The position numbers and the translations under genes are program-made. This document shows, one piece after another, positions 1-5,197 of a stretch of DNA of 7,596 nt. How positions within the stretch are numbered: position 1 is the first letter of the stretch; each line of letters starts with the position of its first letter. The notes under the pieces are model-generated. The model was not told where the DNA came from. It made no database searches and saw only the letters and a program-made list of their open reading frames with translations. Source of the DNA: Verrucomicrobiota bacterium (GTDB taxonomy: Bacteria; Verrucomicrobiota; Verrucomicrobiia; Opitutales; UBA953). The stretch lies in assembly GCA_004293385.1 (NCBI GenBank), contig RDYO01000109.1:1-7596 (forward strand). The letters are read 5' to 3'.

Positions 1-81
1 GCGATCACCCTCGTATATGGCGTGGGTATCTTCGTCGCCTTCCTCGGCAAGGAGACTACCGGTCAGGCCCTCCAGGACTGA
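1..81 (+). CDS. C-terminal end of a membrane transporter, probably MFS (partial)
   Basis: Reading frame 1 is open from the window edge to a TGA at 79-81 and encodes 26 residues. A hydrophobic stretch (AITLVYGVGIFVAFLG) is followed by a short polar tail, GKETTGQALQD. A last transmembrane helix followed by a [GP]-[KE]-T-[KT]-G-x-x-L tail is typical of the C-terminus of major facilitator superfamily sugar or organic-acid transporters. That fits the next gene being an enzyme of carbohydrate-acid catabolism. The downstream ATG lies only 6 bases after the stop and in the same frame, so the two genes are almost certainly co-transcribed and may be translationally coupled. The family call rests on a short fragment. 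Another multi-pass membrane protein is possible. Confidence 0.6.
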   Translation, partial: AITLVYGVGIFVAFLGKETTGQALQD

Positions 82-87
82 TCAGCG

Positions 88-1494
88 ATGAATCCTCGCG
101 ACATCCGGATCCGCGCGGTGCGCTGGCATGCTTTGCCGGTGACCCTGCGTCTGCCGCTGAAGTTCGGTCATGAGACCCTTACGAGCGTGGTCTGCGCCCG
201 CGTCTGCGTCACGGTCGAGAAAGCCGACGGTTCCTGCGCCGAAGGGTGGGGCGAGACGCCGCTCAGCGTGCAGTGGGTCTGGCCATCGCCGCTCGCTTAC
301 GACGTCCGTCTCAAGGCTCTGCAGGATTTCTGCGACACGCTCACCGACGCCTATGCGGCGTTCGCGACACGCGGGCACCCCTTGGAGATCGGCCACGACT
401 TCCTTGAGGAGGCCTTGCCGGGTGTCCTTGAGAAGTTCAACGCCGGCCTGCCTGCAGGCGTGGCCATCCCGACCCTCGCGGCACTGGTCTGCTGTTCGCC
501 GTTCGACCTCGCCCTGCACGACGCCTACGGCGTGGCCCATGGCGTGCCGACCTATTCGACCTACGCCGCGCCGTGGATGAACCGCGACCTCTCCGCGTTC
601 GTCACCCCTGCCGCCGATGCCAAGGAGGTCTCCTTCGCCGGCCGCTATCCCGCGGATTATTTCCGCTCGCCCGTCACGACCAAGCTGCTCGCCTGGCATC
701 TCGTCGGCGGCCTCGACTTCCTCACGCTCGCCGAAGCGGGCGCGAACAAGGTCGCCGATGGCTACCCGTCATCGCTCGACGAGTGGATCAAGACCGACGG
801 CCTCAAGGCCCTGAAGGTGAAGCTGCGCGGTAACGACGCGGCCTGGGATTTCGAACGCCTGAAGCGCGTCGCGGAGGTCGGCCTGCCGCTCGGCGTCGAT
901 CTCTTCACCGCCGACTTCAACTGCACGGTCATGGATCCGGCCTACGTGAACGGCGTCCTCGACCGCGTGAAGGCCGAGCTGCCCGAACTTTGGCAGCGAC
1001 TCAGCTACGTCGAACAGCCGTTCCCTTACGAACTGGAGGAACACCTCATCGACGTCCATTCCGTCAGCCGGCGCATGCCGCTCTTCCTCGACGAAAGCGC
1101 CCACGATTGGCGGATCGTCCGTCTTGGCCGCGAACTCGGCTGGACCGGCGTGGCGCTCAAGACCTGCAAGACCCAGACGGGCGCGCTCCTCAGCCTCTGC
1201 TGGGCTCGCGCCCACGGCATGCAGCTGATGGTGCAGGATCTTACCAATCCCATGATGGCGCAGATGACGCACGTCCTGCTCGCCGCCCATGCCCCGACCA
1301 TCGCAGGCGTGGAGACGAACGGCATGCAGTTCTACCCGGCGGCCTCCGCGCCCGAAGCTGCGGTCCATCCCGCCCTCTATGCCCGCCGGGAAGGCCAGGT
1401 CGACGGATCGAGCCTGCGCGGCCCTGGCTTCGGCTATCGCCTGGCGGAGATCGCCCGCACGCTGCCGCCGGCCCGCCGCTCTGCCGGCCGCTGA
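88..1494 (+). CDS. Enolase-superfamily enzyme (mandelate racemase / muconate lactonizing enzyme family), extended form
   Basis: The protein has 468 residues. The C-terminal half is a recognisable enolase-superfamily barrel: a KxK pair (K243, K245 in ALKVKLRG), D276 in TADFN, E309 in YVEQP, D335 in FLDES and K358 in VALKTCKT. The roughly 25-30 residue steps between these match the strand-by-strand layout of the MLE subgroup, with Asp/Glu/Asp as Mg2+ ligands and lysines as acid/base catalysts. Known members abstract a proton alpha to a carboxylate and act as cycloisomerases, epimerases or dehydratases. The capping domain is residues 1 to about 160 (SPFDLALHDAYG at 137-148). About 95 residues separate it from the KxK pair, against roughly 50 in typical members, and total length is about 90-100 residues above usual. 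The ATG at 88 is the first start after the preceding stop; a weak AGGA lies at 74-77. Neighbouring MFS genes and a secreted ThuA-like protein suggest sugar-acid catabolism. The exact substrate and reaction cannot be assigned. Confidence 0.88.
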   Translation: MNPRDIRIRAVRWHALPVTLRLPLKFGHETLTSVVCARVCVTVEKADGSCAEGWGETPLSVQWVWPSPLAYDVRLKALQDFCDTLTDAYAAFATRGHPLEIGHDFLEEALPGVLEKFNAGLPAGVAIPTLAALVCCSPFDLALHDAYGVAHGVPTYSTYAAPWMNRDLSAFVTPAADAKEVSFAGRYPADYFRSPVTTKLLAWHLVGGLDFLTLAEAGANKVADGYPSSLDEWIKTDGLKALKVKLRGNDAAWDFERLKRVAEVGLPLGVDLFTADFNCTVMDPAYVNGVLDRVKAELPELWQRLSYVEQPFPYELEEHLIDVHSVSRRMPLFLDESAHDWRIVRLGRELGWTGVALKTCKTQTGALLSLCWARAHGMQLMVQDLTNPMMAQMTHVLLAAHAPTIAGVETNGMQFYPAASAPEAAVHPALYARREGQVDGSSLRGPGFGYRLAEIARTLPPARRSAGR

Positions 1495-1504
1495 GTCCTA
1501 TCGG

Positions 1505-1523
1505 CTTGCCTGCGGAGGGCAGG
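1505..1523 (+). other. Weak hairpin in the gap between the enolase-family gene and the ThuA-like gene
   Basis: Within the 52-base gap, CTTGCC (1505-1510) can pair with GGCAGG (1518-1523) around a 7-base loop, with one G-U pair. It overlaps a G-rich run at 1514-1528 containing four short G tracts. A few T residues follow at 1529-1532. It could be a weak attenuator or an mRNA processing or stability element. It is too weak to call a terminator, and the two flanking genes are probably still co-transcribed. Confidence 0.3.
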
Positions 1524-1546
1524 GCGGGTTTGTTCGACGGACCCCC

Positions 1547-2491
1547 ATGATCCTCCGTTCGCTCCTCCTCTGCCTGCTCGCGCTCACCGCGTCCGCCGCC
1601 GACGCCCCCAAGCGCAAGGTGCTCTTCTTCACCAAGTCCTCGGGCTACGAGCACGAGGTGATCTCGTACAAGAAGGGTCAGCCCAGCTTCGCCGAGAAGC
1701 AGCTCCTCGAGCTTGGCGCCGCCCACAACATCGAGTTCGTCTTCTCCAAGGACGGTTCGAAGTTCTCGCCGGAGTATCTCGCCCAGTTCGACACCGTGAT
1801 GTTCTACACCACCGGCGACCTCTGCTCCGAAGGCACCGACAAGAACCCGCCGATGTCCATGGCCGGCAAGCAGGCGCTCTTCGACTTCGTGAAGTCCGGC
1901 AAGGGCTTCGTGGGCACGCACTCCGCGGCCGACACCTTCCACACCGATAACGAGGCCGTGAAGGGCCCCGAGCGTTTCAAGAACCACGGCGACAAGGCCG
2001 ACGCCTACGTCTGCTTCCTCGGCGCCGAGTTCATCCGCCACGGCAAGCAGCAGGCCGGCGTGAACAAGGTCATCGACAAGACCTTCCCTGGCTTCGAGAA
2101 GGTCGGCGACTCGTTCTCCTTCGTGGAAGAGTGGTACACCCTCAAGGACTTCCGTCCGGAGATCCACGTCCTGACCACCTTCAATGACCCGGCCCTCGAA
2201 GGCGACGACTACAAGCGTCCCGCCTACCCGAACTGCTGGGCCAAGAACGAAGGCAAAGGCCGCGTGTTCTACACCGCCATGGGCCACCGCGAGGACGTCT
2301 GGACCAACCCGACTTTCCAGCAGATCCTGGTCGGCGCGCTCAAGTGGGCCAACGGCGACGCCAAGGCCGCTGATATGTCCGCGAACCTCCTGCAGGTCGC
2401 CCCGGGCGCCATGACGAACCAGCCTTACACCCCGACGCCGGCCCCGAAGGCCAAGGCGCCGGCCAAGAAGGCGGACGCCAAGAAGAAGTAA
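1547..2491 (+). CDS. Secreted ThuA-like domain protein
   Basis: I chose the ATG at 1547 because the frame then opens with a signal peptide: MILR, a Leu-rich core, then LTASAADA with likely cleavage near residues 17-20. The frame runs open further upstream, but that part overlaps the enolase-family gene and looks spurious. The protein has 314 residues and probably acts in the periplasm. Residues 24-270 fit the ThuA-like domain (glutamine-amidotransferase-like fold, trehalose utilization family): KVLFFTKSSGYEHEVI near the start, DTVMFYTTGDL at 82-92, GKGFVGTHSAADTFH at 118-132, FLGAEFIRHGKQQAG at 157-171 and GRVFYTAMGHREDVW at 238-252. The biochemical activity of this family is poorly defined. 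It commonly lies near sugar oxidoreductases and glycoside-processing genes. The tail (about 290-314) is rich in Pro, Ala and Lys and ends in KKK, so it is probably disordered and may bind anionic surfaces. It follows the enolase-family gene by 52 bases on the same strand. A weak ACGGA lies 5 bases before the ATG. Confidence 0.87.
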   Translation: MILRSLLLCLLALTASAADAPKRKVLFFTKSSGYEHEVISYKKGQPSFAEKQLLELGAAHNIEFVFSKDGSKFSPEYLAQFDTVMFYTTGDLCSEGTDKNPPMSMAGKQALFDFVKSGKGFVGTHSAADTFHTDNEAVKGPERFKNHGDKADAYVCFLGAEFIRHGKQQAGVNKVIDKTFPGFEKVGDSFSFVEEWYTLKDFRPEIHVLTTFNDPALEGDDYKRPAYPNCWAKNEGKGRVFYTAMGHREDVWTNPTFQQILVGALKWANGDAKAADMSANLLQVAPGAMTNQPYTPTPAPKAKAPAKKADAKKK

Positions 2492-2499
2492 GTCCTCAC

Positions 2500-2527
2500 G
2501 CAGGGCGGGCCGCAAAGCCCGCCTTGC
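2500..2527 (+). terminator. Hairpin, probable transcription terminator after the ThuA-like gene
   Basis: GCAGGGCGGGC (2500-2510) pairs with GCCCGCCTTGC (2517-2527) over 11 base pairs, with one G-U, around the loop CGCAAA. It begins 8 bases after the stop codon. The following TAATTTCTAG holds only a short T tract, so termination may be inefficient or the hairpin may mainly protect the mRNA 3' end. It separates the ThuA-like gene from the following transporter, which may have its own promoter in the 30 bases before its ATG. Confidence 0.6.
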
Positions 2528-2557
2528 TAATTTCTAGGGGGTTTCAACTGTCACCTC

Positions 2558-3817
2558 ATGCGCGAGACCCCCGCCGAAGCCACGAAGCTCAGCGAGCTGA
2601 CCACCCACCAGAAGAAGTCCGGCTTCGCCGCCTGGCTGGGTTGGTTCTTCGACGGCCTCGACCTCCACCTCTACACGCTTGTCGCCACGGTCTTCGTGGC
2701 GGAGTTGCTGCTTGTCCCGGAGTCCGACGCTTCGGTCCCTCTTTACGGTTCTTGGATCCAGGCGGCCTTCCTCCTCGGGTGGGCCCTCGGCGGCGCTTTC
2801 TTCGGCATCATCGGCGACCGCCTCGGCCGCAGCCGAACGCTGGTGCTGACCATCTTGACCTACGCCTTGTTCACTGGCCTGTCGTTCTTCGCGCAGACCT
2901 GGTGGCAGCTCATGGTCTTCCGGTTCCTCGCGGCGCTCGGCATCGGCGGCGAATGGGCCGTCGGGGCATCGCTCCTCTCGGAGACGTGGCCGAAGAAGTG
3001 GCGTCCCTGGATCGCGGCCGTGCTGCAGTGCGCCGTGAACTTCGGTATCCTTGCCGCGATCGCCGCGGTCTTCCTGCTGCAGCAGATCCCGGGCTACCAG
3101 CCGCGCTGGGTCTTCCTGATCGGCGTCCTGCCGGCTTTCGTGACGCTGTGGATCCGCAAGGAAGTGCCCGAGACCGAGGAGTGGTCGGCGGAGAAGGGCA
3201 AGCAGGCCGCTCCGACGATGGGCGGATTGTTCGGCGCGGACATCCGCCGCACGACGTTCATCGCCTCCTTGCTCTGCGCGATCTCGCTGACCGGCCATTG
3301 GTGCTTCATGTTCTGGCAGCAGGCGTTCATCCGTAACCATCCCGAGGTCGTGGCCCGTTCCCTCGACAAGGCCGGCGTCGTCTCCACCGCGCTCTTCTGC
3401 GTGATCGCTGCTTCGGTCGTCGGTAACTTCGCCTCCGGCTGGGCCGCCCAGCGGTTCGGCTACCGGCGGGCGTTGGCTGGCTTCTTCGGCGCCTATTTCG
3501 TCCTGATGGGGGCGACCTTCCTCCTGCCGTGGAGCCTCGCCGCCACCTACGGACTCTACGCCGCCGTGGGCTTCTGTCAGGGCGTCTTCGGCCTCTTCAC
3601 GATGGCCTTGCCGCCGCTGTTCCCGACGATGCTCCGTACGACCGGCGCCGGCTTCAGCTACAACATCGGCCGCGTCTTCGCCGCCGCCGGCACGGTGTTC
3701 TTCGGTATCTTCGCCAAGCCGGCTGATTTCAGTTCGGTGCTGCTCTACGCTTCGTTCCTTTTCCTGCCGGCCGCGATCCTCGCGCTCTGGCTGCCGATCG
3801 AAGAGGCTACTTCCTGA
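2558..3817 (+). CDS. Major facilitator superfamily transporter (sugar / organic acid type)
   Basis: This 419-residue protein has about twelve hydrophobic segments, consistent with a complete inner-membrane MFS permease. The first helix carries two acidic residues (WFFDGLDLHLYTL, D32 and D35), common in proton symporters of the aromatic-acid and metabolite families. The loop between helices 2 and 3 has the MFS signature GIIGDRLGRSR (83-93). Helix 4 and the following loop hold RFLAALGIGGEWAVGAS and SETWPKKWR (122-149), the R-x3-G-x-G-GE ... E-x-x-P-x-x-x-R pattern of sugar and aromatic-acid transporters. PTMLRTTGAGFSYNIGR lies at 356-372. A polar central loop spans about 200-232. It probably imports an acid or sugar handled by the upstream enzymes. 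The substrate is not readable. No Shine-Dalgarno is visible before the ATG. The last 11 bases overlap the convergent EVE-domain gene. Confidence 0.92.
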   Translation: MRETPAEATKLSELTTHQKKSGFAAWLGWFFDGLDLHLYTLVATVFVAELLLVPESDASVPLYGSWIQAAFLLGWALGGAFFGIIGDRLGRSRTLVLTILTYALFTGLSFFAQTWWQLMVFRFLAALGIGGEWAVGASLLSETWPKKWRPWIAAVLQCAVNFGILAAIAAVFLLQQIPGYQPRWVFLIGVLPAFVTLWIRKEVPETEEWSAEKGKQAAPTMGGLFGADIRRTTFIASLLCAISLTGHWCFMFWQQAFIRNHPEVVARSLDKAGVVSTALFCVIAASVVGNFASGWAAQRFGYRRALAGFFGAYFVLMGATFLLPWSLAATYGLYAAVGFCQGVFGLFTMALPPLFPTMLRTTGAGFSYNIGRVFAAAGTVFFGIFAKPADFSSVLLYASFLFLPAAILALWLPIEEATS

Positions 3818-4268
3818 GTCCGCCGAGTCCGGCGATCGCCTTGAACTCGGGGGCGGTGACGGGTGTCACGGAGAGCCGGTTGCCGGGACGGAGGATCAGC
3901 ATTTCCTTCAGCGCCGCGCACTCGCGGAGGTCGGGGAGGCTGACGAGACGCTTGAAGCCCTGGTGGAAGGAGACCTCGATGCAGCTCCAGCGCGGGTTGT
4001 CCTTGGTCGACTTCGCGTCGTAGTAGTCGGACTTGGCGTCGAACTGCGTCGGGTCGTCGAAGGCTTCTTTCGAGACCTTGGCCACGCCGACGATGCCGGG
4101 CTCCTCGCAGTTGGAATGGTAGAAGAGCACGAGGTCGCCGACTTTCGCCGAGCGCATGAAGTTACGGGCCTGGTAATTACGCACGCCGGTCCAGGGTTCC
4201 TTGCCCTTGCGTTCGAGTTCCTGGAAGGAGAATTCGTCGGGTTCGGACTTCATCAGCCAGTGGTGCAT
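3807..4268 (-). CDS. EVE domain protein (PUA-like fold, THYN1 family)
   Basis: A 153-residue protein made up almost entirely of one EVE domain. Visible family blocks are WLMKSEPDEFSFQEL (4-18), WTGVRNYQARNFMRS (26-40), KVGDLVLFYHSNCEEPGIVG (42-61), DPTQFDAKSDYYD (72-84) and NPRWSCIEVSF (91-101). Length and block order match stand-alone bacterial EVE proteins, related to human thymocyte nuclear protein 1. EVE domains resemble PUA and YTH folds and are thought to bind modified bases in DNA or RNA, so a reader or quality-control role is plausible but undemonstrated here. The start with MHHWLMKSEP fits relatives; an internal Met at residue 6 is less likely. The stop (TAG, complement of 3807-3809) lies inside the end of the convergent MFS gene. 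No Shine-Dalgarno is evident. It diverges from tatD across 83 bases. Nothing nearby suggests a restriction or defence island, so a housekeeping role is likelier. Confidence 0.92.
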   Translation of the reverse strand: MHHWLMKSEPDEFSFQELERKGKEPWTGVRNYQARNFMRSAKVGDLVLFYHSNCEEPGIVGVAKVSKEAFDDPTQFDAKSDYYDAKSTKDNPRWSCIEVSFHQGFKRLVSLPDLRECAALKEMLILRPGNRLSVTPVTAPEFKAIAGLGGLRK

Positions 4269-4351
4269 GCGGCCAACGTGCAGGGCAGGGCGGCTTTTTC
4301 AAGGCAGGGCTGAGGTCTTGCCCTTTCCGTCGCGACCCGCCTAATCGCCCC
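4269..4351. promoter_or_regulatory. Divergent intergenic region between the EVE and tatD genes
   Basis: This 83-base gap must hold the control signals of two divergent genes. It contains a G-rich motif (AGGGCAGGGCGG, 4282-4293) shared with the gap before the ThuA-like gene, a T5 run (4295-4299), and a possible stem of GGCAGG (4303-4308) with CTTGCC (4317-4322). On the minus strand, TTGAAA (complement of 4297-4302) resembles a -35 box for the EVE gene, but I see no convincing -10 partner. Confidence 0.4.
4318..4345 (+). promoter_or_regulatory. Candidate promoter for tatD, positioned for a leaderless transcript
   Basis: TTGCCC (4318-4323) matches TTGACA at 4 of 6 bases. After a 16-base spacer, CCTAAT (4340-4345) matches TATAAT at 4 of 6. 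Transcription would begin about 7 bases further on, at or next to the GTG start at 4352, leaving no leader. This fits the lack of any Shine-Dalgarno sequence there. The match is modest and the surroundings are GC-rich, so the call is tentative. Confidence 0.3.
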
Positions 4352-5155
4352 GTGCGCCTGCTGGACTCCCATTGCCACCCGGAATACGCCCTCAAGGCGG
4401 GTCGTCTCACCGCGTGGGTGGCGGAGTGCCGCGCCGCCGGCGTGGAGGGCGTGGTCGCCATCGGCACCGACCTCAAGGATTGGTCGGCATACCGTGACCT
4501 CGCCTCCGCGCAGCCGGACTTCTTCCGTCACACGGTCGGTCTGCATCCCTGTCACGTCGAAGAGGGCTGGGAAGACATCGTGGCCGCGATCTCGCCGTAC
4601 TTCGCCGACCGCACCCATCCCGCCGCGCTCGGGGAGATCGGTCTGGATTATTTCCGCCTGCCGGCCGACGTGGCCGAGGCCGAACAGATCAAGGCCTGGC
4701 AGCAGGAGGCTTTCCGCCGGCAGCTGTCGCTGGCTTACCAGTTCGATTGCCCGGTGGTGATCCACTCCCGCCATGCCTTCGACGACTGCGTGCGCCTCAT
4801 CGACGCGAGCGGCGTGGACTGGCGCAAGGTCGTCTTCCATTGCTTCGTCGAGGGCCCGGAACAGGTCCGCCAGATCAATCAGCGCGGCGGCCGCGCCTCG
4901 TTCACCGGCATCATCACTTACGCCAAGTCCGAGGAGATCCGGCAGGCGCTCAAGGCGCAGGGGCTGGCCCGGCTCATGCTGGAGACCGACGCCCCCTACC
5001 TCGCCCCGCAGTCCGTCCGCGGTAAGGAAAATACGCCGGCCTACCTGCCCGAGATCTGCGCCAAGGCCGCGGAACTGCTGGGGCTGCCGGCGGACGAGGT
5101 CGCCGAGGTCGCGACCCGCAACGCCCGCGAGTTCTTCGGTTTCGCCGCGGACTGA
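4352..5155 (+). CDS. tatD: TatD family metal-dependent hydrolase / DNase
   Basis: This 267-residue protein has the complete amidohydrolase-type metal site of TatD enzymes: HxH near the N-terminus (DSHCH, H7 and H9), E95 in ALGEIGLDY, H138 in VVIHSRHA, H163 in VFHCF and D213 in LETDAPYLAP. SVRGKENTPAYLPE (221-234) matches the conserved RGK-x-N-x-P block. Length is normal for the family. TatD proteins are cytoplasmic, Mg2+-dependent 3'-5' exonucleases acting on single-stranded DNA and RNA, with proposed roles in DNA repair and RNA turnover; the actual substrate may differ between paralogues. I chose the GTG start because it gives MRLLDSHCH, the usual spacing to the metal motif, and no suitable start lies just upstream. 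There is no Shine-Dalgarno. The gene diverges from the EVE gene and precedes the acyltransferase gene by 42 bases on the same strand, so the two may be co-transcribed. Confidence 0.92.
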   Translation: MRLLDSHCHPEYALKAGRLTAWVAECRAAGVEGVVAIGTDLKDWSAYRDLASAQPDFFRHTVGLHPCHVEEGWEDIVAAISPYFADRTHPAALGEIGLDYFRLPADVAEAEQIKAWQQEAFRRQLSLAYQFDCPVVIHSRHAFDDCVRLIDASGVDWRKVVFHCFVEGPEQVRQINQRGGRASFTGIITYAKSEEIRQALKAQGLARLMLETDAPYLAPQSVRGKENTPAYLPEICAKAAELLGLPADEVAEVATRNAREFFGFAAD

Positions 5156-5168
5156 CACCTTATTGTCA
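5153..5168. repeat. Short inverted repeat TGACA-N6-TGTCA before the acyltransferase gene
   Basis: TGACA (5153-5157) and TGTCA (5164-5168) form a perfect 5-base inverted repeat around CCTTAT, starting at the tatD stop codon and ending 29 bases before the next start. Size and symmetry suit a binding site for a dimeric regulator, and TATTGT (5161-5166) is a passable -10 box. A repeat this short can easily arise by chance. Confidence 0.25.
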
Positions 5169-5197
5169 CGGGGCCGCCCCCCGGTGTTCGCAGATCC

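Noticed and set aside
1289..1546. An upstream extension of the ThuA-like frame by 86 codons.
   Set aside because: It overlaps the conserved end of the enolase-family gene, is Arg/Pro/Ala-rich, and would bury the signal peptide that begins at 1547.
1241..2515. A long open frame on the minus strand opposite the ThuA-like gene (424 codons).
   Set aside because: Its translation is low-complexity, rich in Gly, Arg, Val, Leu and Glu, with no recognisable domain. It arises from the GC-rich third positions of the plus-strand gene, which has clear family motifs and a signal peptide.
2524..3336. Overlapping frames on both strands (270 codons plus, 268 codons minus) within the MFS gene.
   Set aside because: They lack hydrophobic periodicity or known motifs, while the frame at 2558-3817 has MFS signatures and twelve membrane segments.
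3807..4268. EVE-domain protein as a sign of a restriction or phage-defence system.
   Set aside because: EVE domains do occur in such systems, usually fused to or beside nucleases. Here the protein is a stand-alone THYN1-type domain between a permease and tatD, with no defence genes in view. TatD nuclease is a common housekeeping neighbour and not enough to claim a system.
5167..5186. Possible stem between CACGGGG and CCCCGGTG before the acyltransferase start.
   Set aside because: Pairing needs a bulge and a very small loop, and C and G runs of this kind are expected in GC-rich gaps.
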